Source of the DNA: an uncultured Bacteroidales bacterium
GTDB lineage: Bacteria > Bacteroidota > Bacteroidia > Bacteroidales > UBA932
Assembly (NCBI GenBank): GCA_905235775.1
Contig: CAJOMY010000010.1
Span: 1-21,194, forward strand
Length of the DNA stretch: 21,194 bases
Direction of reading: 5' to 3'
This document shows, one piece after another, positions 6,221 through 13,638 of this stretch (positions are counted from its first letter, which is position 1; each line of letters starts with the position of its first letter). The position numbers were made by a program, and so were the translations under genes. Under the pieces are notes generated by a model. The model was given only the letters and a program-made list of their open reading frames with translations. It did not search any database and was not told the DNA's origin.

Positions 6221-7645
6221 TTATCGGGAAGCGGGCACGAGCATCGATTCGATGTCCGTAACATATTTCTTGAACACCTTGTCCGTCGACATCAGGTCGG
6301 AGACGGTGGTACAGGCGTGCAGGACGGTGGCGTGATCCTTTCCGCCGATCTCCTGCCCGATCGTGGCGAGGGAGCAGTTGGAGATGAGGTTCCGGCTCAG
6401 GAACATCGCAATCTGCCGTGCCTGGACAATCTGGCGCTTACGCGACTTGGACAGCAGGTCGTCGCGGCTGATATTGAAGTATTCGCACACCGACTTCTGC
6501 ACCTTCTCGATGTCCAGGTCCGATTTCTCCTCACCCACGAGGTTCTCCGTAATGGCGTTCGCGAGTTCCATCATGGAACGGCCCCGTTCGACGGAAGCGT
6601 GGGCGATCAGCGAGATGAGTGAGCCTTCCAGCTCGCGGAAATTCGTCCTGACCCGCGTGGCGAGGAAATCAAGCACCTCGTCGGGAATCTGCACACCCTC
6701 GCGCTCCGTACGCGAACGAAGCATCTGCAGGCGTGTCTTGTAGTCCGGAGGGGTCAACTGCACGGAGAGGCCCCACTTGAACCGGGAAAGCAGGCGCTCC
6801 TCGAAGTTCTGGAGGTCCACCGGGGCCCGGTCGGAGGTGAAGATGAGCTGCTTGCCGCTCTGGTGCAGGTAATTGAATATGTTGAAGAAGGCGTTCTGGC
6901 AGCCGGGGCCCAGCAGATCCTGGATGTCATCCACGATCAAAACATCCAGCTTCATATAGTAGGCCATGAAATCCGTGAGCTTGTTCAGCACGTTCACGGA
7001 ATGCACGTAGGTCGTCTTGAATTCGTTGCCGGTCACGTAGAGGACCACCTGATCGGGGAAACGCTCCTTGATCGCAATGCCGATGGCCTGCGCGAGATGC
7101 GTCTTGCCCAGACCGGGGCCGCCGAAAATGAAGAGCGGATTGAAAACCGTCTTGCCGGGGGCGGCGGCTATGTTCTCCCCGGCAGTGACGCCCATCTTGT
7201 TGCACTCCCCTTCCACCAGATTGGCGAAACAGTATGCCGGATTCAGCCGCGGGTCGATCTGGACCTTGTGCAGCCCCGGATAGATGAAGGGACTGGGATG
7301 AGCGGAGGGCGAGGTGCTGATGGTCACCTGCGGATTGACCGGAGTGACACTGCGCTGTCCGTTGAAACGCATCTCCGGCTGGTTGCTGACCGGACGGACC
7401 AGGTAGCTCAACTGGGCATCTTCGCCGACCACGCGCTTGAGCGTCTTGCGCAGGACATCCAGGAAGGCGGATTCGACATATTCCTGGAAGAAGAGAGACG
7501 GGACTTCGACCGTCAGTTTGGAATCCGCGAAAGAAACGGCACGGATCGGGCGGAACCACACTTTGAATTGCTGGGGCTCCACAATCTGCCCGATCAGGTT
7601 CAGGCAGTCGTTCCAAATCTGTATGTGTCTCTCTTGAGAATCCAT
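6221..7645 (-). CDS. dnaA: Chromosomal replication initiator DnaA
   Basis: A 474-aa initiator ATPase that binds the origin and opens it for DnaB loading. The N-terminal interaction domain (about 1-85) is followed by a Pro/Ser-rich linker (about 95-125). The AAA+ core has Walker A GGPGLGKT (175-182), Walker B LIVDDIQ (236-242) and the box FEERLLSRFKWG (281-292) with the arginine finger. The C-terminal DNA-binding domain carries the DnaA signature GGKDHATVLHAC (434-445). The ATG at 7645 is preferred. An in-frame TTG at 7657 is possible but has no advantage. Downstream, rpe follows after 12 nt. Upstream lies an AT-rich gap of about 265 nt containing the promoter and possibly origin sequences. 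Confidence 0.98.
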   Translation of the reverse strand: MDSQERHIQIWNDCLNLIGQIVEPQQFKVWFRPIRAVSFADSKLTVEVPSLFFQEYVESAFLDVLRKTLKRVVGEDAQLSYLVRPVSNQPEMRFNGQRSVTPVNPQVTISTSPSAHPSPFIYPGLHKVQIDPRLNPAYCFANLVEGECNKMGVTAGENIAAAPGKTVFNPLFIFGGPGLGKTHLAQAIGIAIKERFPDQVVLYVTGNEFKTTYVHSVNVLNKLTDFMAYYMKLDVLIVDDIQDLLGPGCQNAFFNIFNYLHQSGKQLIFTSDRAPVDLQNFEERLLSRFKWGLSVQLTPPDYKTRLQMLRSRTEREGVQIPDEVLDFLATRVRTNFRELEGSLISLIAHASVERGRSMMELANAITENLVGEEKSDLDIEKVQKSVCEYFNISRDDLLSKSRKRQIVQARQIAMFLSRNLISNCSLATIGQEIGGKDHATVLHACTTVSDLMSTDKVFKKYVTDIESMLVPASR

Positions 7646-7692
7646 CTTGTCTGACAAAAACCGCCCGGCGTTTACGCGCCGGACTCCGTGTG

Positions 7693-7700
7693 CAAAGATG
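7693..7700 (-). promoter_or_regulatory. Candidate proximal -7 box of dnaA
   Basis: The minus strand reads CATCTTTGCA, one mismatch from TAnnTTTG, about 48 nt upstream of the dnaA ATG. A second, exact match (TACTTTTG) lies at 7830-7837 on the minus strand and would give a leader of about 180 nt. Either or both could drive dnaA-rpe. Confidence 0.4.
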
Positions 7701-7910
7701 GAGGAAAAAAAAGTGAAAAAAATATTTTTTTGATATTGCTAATTAAAATTATTTGTGCTAAATATTAGATAAATGAGGTGCACCTTTAGCATATTCTAAC
7801 CAGCTATATATCATATGTTTACAAACCTGCAAAAGTAATGAATCGATTGAGATTCCGTTAATTAATGATTTAGATTATTTCTAAATTAAGAATTAATCGT
7901 TTAATTTTAT
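7701..7910. other. AT-rich island between amiC and dnaA
   Basis: This gene-free stretch is strikingly AT-rich against GC-rich neighbours, with A and T runs at 7704-7732. It holds a perfect 10-bp palindrome AGGTGCACCT (7776-7785), a GCTAAA/TTTAGC pair around it (7757-7762, 7785-7790), an ATTTAGA/TCTAAAT hairpin (7868-7886) that may help end the amiC transcript, and an exact -7 box for dnaA (7830-7837). It could be part of a replication origin, being next to dnaA and easily melted. However, I find no good DnaA box (TTATCCACA), so this remains open. Confidence 0.45.
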
Positions 7911-8999
7911 TCAGTTGATTCGCGTCACTTCTGAACCCTTGATTTTCACCAAAAAAGCATCGGGATATTTCTTTTTGATGGCCGCCAGGTGCTTGCGCGC
8001 ACCGTCGGCGGTGTCACTGACGCCGATGCAATATTTATACAGCTTCACCCCCGGGACAATGCGCGGGGTATAGCCCATGAATTCACGGGCCGTCGGATCC
8101 AGTTTCTTCGCTACGGCGAAAATCTGGACGGCATAGACCGTTTCCTCCTCAGGGGCCGTCGTCTCCTGCCGGGATTCTTCCGGAACAGGCTGGGAAGCGG
8201 CTGTCTCCGTCCCACCCTCGTAGATCTCCTTATACTCTTTAAATGCGAGGAAAACCCGCTGCGCGATCTTGTCCCGGTCGGCGGCGCTCTTCAGCACGGC
8301 CAGGTCGTCGGCATTGGAAATGAATCCGAGCTCCAGCAGCACGGCCGGCATGGCCGTACGCCACAGGACCAGGAAAGGATCCTGCGAAAGGCCGCGGTCG
8401 TTCCGGATCGGGCCGCCTTTCAGATGCTTCTCCAAGAGCTGGGCGAAGCGTACGCTCTGCTCCAGGTTGGAATTCTGCATCAGGTTCATAAATATATAGG
8501 ATTCCGGATCGTTGGGGTCAAAGTCTCCATAAGTGGTGGAGTAGTCGTCTTCGAGCAGGATGACGGAGTTCTCGCGGCGAACGATCTCCATGTTGCCGGC
8601 ATAGAGATCGCGGTCCTTGCGGCTGGACTGTCCCAGCACATGGATGGAGAAACCGTTGGGAGAGGTCCTGTCGTTCGCATTGACGTGTATGGAGATGAAA
8701 AGATTGGCTTCCGACCGGTTGGCTATGTCAGCACGGCCGTCGAGCGTCACGTAGCGGTCGTCCGGACGGGTCAGGAGCACCTTGACATCGGGAAATTCGG
8801 CCCGGATTTTGTCAGCGATCGCCTGGGAAATCGACAGGGTGAAGGTTTTCTCGAAAGAGCGCTTGTCCCTGCTGACGGCACCGGAGTCCTTGCCCCCGTG
8901 CCCGGGGTCGATGACGACGGTGGAAAGGCGGAGCTTGTCTCCCGCCCACAGGGCCGTGCAAAACAGAACGGCAAGGAAAAGGCCAATTGTGCGTTTCAA
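7911..8999 (-). CDS. amiC: N-acetylmuramoyl-L-alanine amidase with SPOR-like domain
   Basis: A 362-aa exported zinc amidase that cleaves the stem peptide from peptidoglycan glycans, used in daughter-cell separation. The signal peptide is KRTIGLFLAVLFCTALWAG (2-20). The Amidase_3 domain has zinc ligands His34 (IDPGHGGKDSG), Glu50 and His105 (SIHVNA), and catalytic Glu223 (LLELGFISN). An insert at about 130-200 matches the usual regulatory helix of the AmiC group. An acidic linker (262-286) leads to a C-terminal SPOR-like domain (about 287-355) that would bind denuded septal glycan. The frame is open to an ATG at 9050, but that lies upstream of the likely promoter and over lptD. I therefore prefer TTG at 8999, directly before the basic start of the signal peptide. 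The product is certain, the start less so. Confidence 0.88.
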   Translation of the reverse strand: MKRTIGLFLAVLFCTALWAGDKLRLSTVVIDPGHGGKDSGAVSRDKRSFEKTFTLSISQAIADKIRAEFPDVKVLLTRPDDRYVTLDGRADIANRSEANLFISIHVNANDRTSPNGFSIHVLGQSSRKDRDLYAGNMEIVRRENSVILLEDDYSTTYGDFDPNDPESYIFMNLMQNSNLEQSVRFAQLLEKHLKGGPIRNDRGLSQDPFLVLWRTAMPAVLLELGFISNADDLAVLKSAADRDKIAQRVFLAFKEYKEIYEGGTETAASQPVPEESRQETTAPEEETVYAVQIFAVAKKLDPTAREFMGYTPRIVPGVKLYKYCIGVSDTADGARKHLAAIKKKYPDAFLVKIKGSEVTRIN

Positions 9000-9009
9000 A
9001 AATAAGTCG

Positions 9010-9017
9010 TACTTTTG
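9010..9017 (+). promoter_or_regulatory. -7 promoter box of lptD
   Basis: TACTTTTG is an exact TAnnTTTG match 27 nt before the GTG start of lptD. It lies 10 nt from the opposing amiC box (9028-9035). The inferred transcription starts of the two genes nearly coincide, at about 9021-9024. Confidence 0.55.
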
Positions 9018-9027
9018 TAGATTAATG

Positions 9028-9035
9028 CAAAGATA
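9028..9035 (-). promoter_or_regulatory. -7 promoter box of amiC
   Basis: The minus strand reads TATCTTTGC, an exact match to the extended -7 consensus, 28 nt upstream of the preferred TTG start at 8999. It rules against translation from the ATG at 9050. Confidence 0.6.
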
Positions 9036-9044
9036 ACAAAAATC

Positions 9045-11783
9045 GTGCATTCAAAGAAGTCTGCGTTCATATTTTGCGGATTCATGCTCCTGCTGCTGAC
9101 GTCGCTTGCGCCGGACGCCGCCGCGCAGTTGCGGCGTAACCGCCGCGGAAGCGGCACCGTTTACGGCACCCGCGTGGAGAAGGAGGTGGTGCAGCCCGAC
9201 TCGGTCGAGCTGGCCCGGCGCGACTCGCTCCGGCAGGTAGATTCCCTGCACCGGGCGGACTCAGTGGCCCTGCTGGGCAAGAGTTCGCTGGAAGTGCCGG
9301 CCTTTTCCAATGCCGCCGACTCCATGGTCAGTGACTTCTCCAACGGCCGTCGCGTGATCTATTATTACGGCGCCACGACGGTCAAGTACCAGGACATGCA
9401 GCTGACAGCCAATTACATGGAATATGACATGAACGAGGGGACGGTTTTCGCCAGCGGCGTCTATGACAGCCTGGAAGGCGTCTGGAACGGCCGTCCGGAG
9501 ATGACGCAGGGCAGACAGACATACAAGATGGAGGAAGTCCGGTACAACTTCAATTCCCGCAAGGCCCGCATCAAGAACATGGTCACCAACGACGACGAAG
9601 GCATCCTGCACGGGCGCGACATCAAGATGATGGACGACCACTCCATCAACCTTTCCCACGGCAAGTATACGGTCTGCGACGACGACCACCCGCATTACTA
9701 CATCGACCTGAGCGTGGGCAAGGTGATCAGCCAGACCAAGACCACCGTCTTCGGTCCCGCCCACCTGGTGATCGAGGACGTTCACCTTCCCTTCATCGGA
9801 CTCCCCTTCGGCTTCATTCCGAAACGCCCGCAACGCGCCACGGGCCTGCTCTTCCCCAGCTTCGGAGAAGAGGAGGCGCGCGGATTCTATATGCGCGACC
9901 TGGGCATGTATTTCGTGTTCGGCGACCATTTCGACCTATCGGTAACGGGCGACTACTATACCCTGGGCTCCTGGGGCATCGACATCAATTCGCGCTACCG
10001 GGTCAACTACAAGTTCAACGGCACCTTCTCGTTCAACTACTCGAACGACCAGACGGGCGAAAAAGGCTCTCCGGATTTCTTCCAGACACGCAACTTCGGC
10101 CTGCGCTGGTCGCACTCGCAGGATTCCAAGGCCCACCCGGGCACGACGTTCAGCGCCTCGGTGAACTTCCAGAGCCCGTCGAACAACCGCTACAATGCCC
10201 ATTCCGTGGACGAAGCCATCCAGAACCAGATATCCTCGTCCATCTCCTGGTCGCGCAACTGGAACGGCAAGTTCAACCTCAGCGTCAACGCCCTGCACAA
10301 CCAGAGCTCCCGGGACTCTTCCTATACCTTCACCCTGCCGAACATTACTTTCTCCATGAGCACGATGTACCCCTTCAAACGCAAGAACCGGGTGGGCAAG
10401 GAGCGCTTCTACGAGAAATTCTCGTTCGGCTACAAGACCGTCCTGCAGAACAAAATCCAGTTCAAGGCATCCGAATTCGCCCTGGACGCTTCGATGCTGG
10501 ACAAGTTCCGCAACGGCATGTCGCACGACTTCCAGATCGGACTGCCAAGCTTCCAGCTGTTCAAATACATCAACGTGGCACCCTCCGTCTCCTATGCGCA
10601 GAACTGGTTCTTCCAGAAGACCGACTATGCGTACAACCCTGAGACGGACAAGGTGGAGAAACAGGCCACACACCAGTTCAACACCTTCGGCATCACCCAG
10701 GACTATTCGGCCTCCATCTCGATGAACACCCGACTGTACGGCACGTTCAACTTTGGCAAACATCACCGCATCCAGGCCATCCGGCACGTGATCTCCCCAC
10801 AGATCAGCGCCTCCTGGAGCCCGGAAAAAGGCACGTACGCCAACGGCTACCGGACCCTGGTCTACCAAGACGCGTCCGGCGCGGAGAAGACCTTCGACTA
10901 TAACATATACGACGGGCAGCTGAACCGTGCTCCGGGCCGCGGGCAGTCCGGGACGCTTTCGTTCTCGGTCGGCAACAACCTCGAGGCCAAGGTGCGGGAT
11001 TTCGCCGACACCACGGGCACCGGCACCAAAAAAGTCAAGCTGATCGACCAGCTGACGATCCGTACGAGCTACAATTTCCTGGCCGATTCGCTGCGCATGA
11101 CCCCGGTCTCGATGTCCATGCAGACGACGCTTTTCAACAAGCTCAGCATCAGCGCCTCCGCGGCTTTTGACGCCTATGCCGTCAGCAGCCGGGGCACACG
11201 CTACAACCGTTTCGCCGTCACGGCCGGACAGGGGCTTGCGCGGCTGACCAGTTTCAACGTTTCGGCCTCGTATTCCCTCTCCGGCGACGGCAAGATGAAC
11301 GGCTACGACGGCACCGGCCAGAACGGGCGCGGCAGCTCGGCGGCCGATTACTACCAGCGCATCTACTATCACCCCGTGACCGGGGAATATATTCCCGACG
11401 GCTGGCTGTACTACAGCAATCCGAACGTGCCGTGGTCGTTCAATCTCGGTGCCAGCTTCACCCTGAACCGTTCCTATTCCTGGGACAAGGAGCTCGACAA
11501 GCTCACCCACAACGATCGCATCATGGCAACGCTGAACGCCTCCGGCAATATCCGGCTGACGCCCAAGATGTCCATTAATATCCAGTCCGGCTATGATTTC
11601 GTGGCCCGGGCGCTTTCCACGACCAGCATCAGCGCCACGTACGACCTGCACTGCTTCAACATCGCCGTGTCCTGGATCCCGACCGGCACCTGGAAGTCCT
11701 ACAGCTTCCGCATCGCCGCCAATGCGGCCGCGCTGGCTGATCTGCTCCGCTTCAAAAGAAGCAGCAGTTATTGGGATAATTAA
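9045..11783 (+). CDS. lptD: LPS-assembly outer-membrane protein LptD
   Basis: A 912-aa outer-membrane barrel protein that inserts lipopolysaccharide into the outer leaflet. It starts with GTG at 9045, which gives a proper signal peptide (basic HSKK, hydrophobic 7-21, cut near AAAQ at 28). A low-complexity region rich in DSL/DSV (about 51-75) follows. Then comes an OstA-like periplasmic jellyroll (about 100-240; YYYGATTVKYQDMQLTA, MEYD, repeated short strands). The large C-terminal barrel begins with the diagnostic LPFIGLPFGFIPKRPQRATG near 246-265 and shows alternating aromatic strands to the end. The Bacteroidetes form of LptD is of this length. The gene is monocistronic as far as visible. 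The rho promoter begins 10 nt after its stop. Divergent amiC is also an envelope gene. Confidence 0.92.
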   Translation: MHSKKSAFIFCGFMLLLLTSLAPDAAAQLRRNRRGSGTVYGTRVEKEVVQPDSVELARRDSLRQVDSLHRADSVALLGKSSLEVPAFSNAADSMVSDFSNGRRVIYYYGATTVKYQDMQLTANYMEYDMNEGTVFASGVYDSLEGVWNGRPEMTQGRQTYKMEEVRYNFNSRKARIKNMVTNDDEGILHGRDIKMMDDHSINLSHGKYTVCDDDHPHYYIDLSVGKVISQTKTTVFGPAHLVIEDVHLPFIGLPFGFIPKRPQRATGLLFPSFGEEEARGFYMRDLGMYFVFGDHFDLSVTGDYYTLGSWGIDINSRYRVNYKFNGTFSFNYSNDQTGEKGSPDFFQTRNFGLRWSHSQDSKAHPGTTFSASVNFQSPSNNRYNAHSVDEAIQNQISSSISWSRNWNGKFNLSVNALHNQSSRDSSYTFTLPNITFSMSTMYPFKRKNRVGKERFYEKFSFGYKTVLQNKIQFKASEFALDASMLDKFRNGMSHDFQIGLPSFQLFKYINVAPSVSYAQNWFFQKTDYAYNPETDKVEKQATHQFNTFGITQDYSASISMNTRLYGTFNFGKHHRIQAIRHVISPQISASWSPEKGTYANGYRTLVYQDASGAEKTFDYNIYDGQLNRAPGRGQSGTLSFSVGNNLEAKVRDFADTTGTGTKKVKLIDQLTIRTSYNFLADSLRMTPVSMSMQTTLFNKLSISASAAFDAYAVSSRGTRYNRFAVTAGQGLARLTSFNVSASYSLSGDGKMNGYDGTGQNGRGSSAADYYQRIYYHPVTGEYIPDGWLYYSNPNVPWSFNLGASFTLNRSYSWDKELDKLTHNDRIMATLNASGNIRLTPKMSINIQSGYDFVARALSTTSISATYDLHCFNIAVSWIPTGTWKSYSFRIAANAAALADLLRFKRSSSYWDN

Positions 11784-11793
11784 ATATTTTGCG

Positions 11794-11801
11794 TATATTT
11801 G
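11794..11801 (+). promoter_or_regulatory. Promoter of rho
   Basis: TATATTTG is an exact TAnnTTTG -7 box. ATTG at 11770-11773, one mismatch from TTTG, lies 20 nt upstream as a -33 element and overlaps the last codons of lptD. The inferred start near 11808 gives rho a leader of about 38 nt. Confidence 0.65.
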
Positions 11802-11814
11802 CGCATCAAAACCA

Positions 11815-11841
11815 ACCGGCAATCGCCGGTACATAATTTTT
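11815..11841 (+). promoter_or_regulatory. Hairpin plus T-run in the rho leader
   Basis: ACCGGC (11815-11820) pairs with GCCGGT (11825-11830) around a 4-nt loop. A T-rich stretch (11837-11841) follows, ending just before the rho ATG at 11846. It resembles a weak intrinsic terminator or a structure controlling translation. Autoregulation of rho through its leader is known in E. coli; here it is only inferred. Confidence 0.4.
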
Positions 11842-11845
11842 CCAT

Positions 11846-13591
11846 ATGACGCACAAACTGTTCGAGCTGGACAAAATGAACAGAGAACAGCTCGAGTCCA
11901 TTGCCAACGATTTGAATATCAAGGGCATCAAGAAACTGGACAACGAAAATCTTTCTTACCTGATCCTGGACGCGGAAGCGAAGCTGGAGTCAGTGAAAAC
12001 CACCGCCGAGGGCGAGAAGCCCAAGGTGCGCCGCGGCCGTCCTTCCAAAAAGAAGAACGAGGCGGAGGCCGCACCCCAGCAGGAGAAGCCCGCCGAGAAG
12101 GCCGTCGAGAAGCCGACCCGGAAACAGAACTCCCCCAAGGCGGACGCTCCCGCGACGCCGCAAGCCGCCCAGGAGGCGGCCCCGCAGGCAGAACAAGCCC
12201 CGGCGCCCAAGAAACGTGGCCGCAAGCCCAAGAACGCCGCCCCTGCTGCTGAACCGGTGCAAGAGCCCGCTGCCGGTCACAAGCCCGGCGAGAAGCCGCA
12301 GGAGGAACCTGCAGAACAGCAAGCGCAGCCGCAGCAGCCCAAGCCGCAACAGAACAACAACCCGATCCAGAACGGGCAGCAGCGACAGCGATTCCAGAAC
12401 AACCAGCAGCCTCCGCGTCCGCGCGTGCCCGAGTATGAAGGCACCGTGGAAGCCACCGGCGTGCTCGAAATCATGCCGGACGGCTACGGCTTCCTTCGCT
12501 CATCGGACTACAATTATCTCAACTCCCCCGACGACATCTATGTCTCCCAGCAGCAGATCAAGGTCAACGCGCTGAAGAGCGGCGACACCGTGACCGGCGA
12601 GATCCGCCCGCCGCGCGAAGGCGACAAATACTTCCCGCTGGTGAAGATCAACTCCGTCAACGGACGCAGCATCGAATTCATCCGCGACCGCGTGCCTTTC
12701 GATTTCCTCACGCCCCTCTTCCCGGACCGGAAATTCAATCTGACGGGCGGTGCCGCCAACAAGGATATCAGCTGCCGTATCGTGGATATGTTCGCCCCCA
12801 TCGGAAAGGGGCAGCGCATGCTGATCGTCTCGCCGCCGAAGGCCGGTAAGACCCTGCTCCTCAAGAGCATCGCCAATGCCATCGCGAACAATCACCCGGA
12901 GGTGTACGAGATTGTACTGCTCGTGGACGAGCGTCCCGAGGAAGTCACCGACATGCAACGCAGCGTGCAGGCCGAAGTGGTCGCATCCACCTTCGACGAG
13001 CCGGCCGAGAAGCATGTCAAGGTGGCCAACATGGTGATCGAGAAAGCCCGCCGCCTGGTCGAGTGCGGCCACGACGTGGTGATCCTGCTGGACTCCATCA
13101 CGCGCCTCGCGCGTGCCTACAACACGGTGCAGCCCGCCTCCGGCAAGGTGCTGACCGGCGGCGTGGACGCCAATGCCCTGCAGAAGCCCAAGCGCTTCTT
13201 CGGTGCGGCCCGCAACATCGAGGGCGGCGGTTCGCTTACCATCCTCGCCACGGCCCTGACCGAGACCGGTTCCAAGATGGATGAAGTGATCTTCGAGGAG
13301 TTCAAGGGCACCGGCAACAGCGAAATCCAGCTTGACCGGACCCTGGCCAACCGTCGCATCTTCCCGGCCGTCAACCTGGTGCTTTCCGGCACCCGCCGCG
13401 ACGACCTGCTCTATCGTGCCGACCAGAGCCAGCGCATCTGGATCCTGCGCAAGCTCCTGGCGGACATGAACCCGACCGAGGCGATGAACTTCATGCTCCA
13501 GCTGATGGACGAGTACAAGACCAACCAGGACCTGCTGGACAACATGTCCAAGGTCACGCCCCGCGAAGCAAAGTATTACGACAATTATTAG
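11846..13591 (+). CDS. rho: Transcription termination factor Rho with long disordered insert
   Basis: A 581-aa hexameric RNA helicase that ends transcription. Residues 1-48 form the N-terminal Rho_N helical domain. About 52-196 is a low-complexity insert rich in Ala, Pro, Gln, Glu and Lys, with two AT-hook-like basic patches (RRGRPSKKK 62-70; KKRGRKPKN 122-130) and a Gln/Asn-rich end (157-188). The RNA-binding cold-shock-like domain includes GYGFLR (213-218). The ATPase core has Walker A PPKAGKT (330-336), VDERPEEVTDM (360-370), Walker B DVVILLDSITR, the Q-loop/R-loop region and LTGGVD. E. coli Rho is 419 aa; the excess is the insert. Such inserts are typical of Bacteroidetes, and that of B. 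thetaiotaomicron is reported to drive phase separation. The nucleoside kinase gene follows after 47 nt. Confidence 0.97.
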   Translation: MTHKLFELDKMNREQLESIANDLNIKGIKKLDNENLSYLILDAEAKLESVKTTAEGEKPKVRRGRPSKKKNEAEAAPQQEKPAEKAVEKPTRKQNSPKADAPATPQAAQEAAPQAEQAPAPKKRGRKPKNAAPAAEPVQEPAAGHKPGEKPQEEPAEQQAQPQQPKPQQNNNPIQNGQQRQRFQNNQQPPRPRVPEYEGTVEATGVLEIMPDGYGFLRSSDYNYLNSPDDIYVSQQQIKVNALKSGDTVTGEIRPPREGDKYFPLVKINSVNGRSIEFIRDRVPFDFLTPLFPDRKFNLTGGAANKDISCRIVDMFAPIGKGQRMLIVSPPKAGKTLLLKSIANAIANNHPEVYEIVLLVDERPEEVTDMQRSVQAEVVASTFDEPAEKHVKVANMVIEKARRLVECGHDVVILLDSITRLARAYNTVQPASGKVLTGGVDANALQKPKRFFGAARNIEGGGSLTILATALTETGSKMDEVIFEEFKGTGNSEIQLDRTLANRRIFPAVNLVLSGTRRDDLLYRADQSQRIWILRKLLADMNPTEAMNFMLQLMDEYKTNQDLLDNMSKVTPREAKYYDNY

Positions 13592-13638
13592 GATTCCCCG
13601 CTTCGCACCGTCCGGACCGTCAGCAGTTTGCTTCGCCC

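Noticed and set aside
9000..9050. Start of amiC at the ATG at 9050
   Set aside because: It would place 17 extra residues before the signal peptide, upstream of the exact -7 box at 9028-9035 and overlapping the lptD start.
9936..11834. Long minus-strand open frame of 632 codons opposite lptD
   Set aside because: It is antisense to a clear LptD gene, has a low-complexity composition rich in V, G, R, E and A, and shows no family motif. Long antisense frames are expected in GC-rich sequence.
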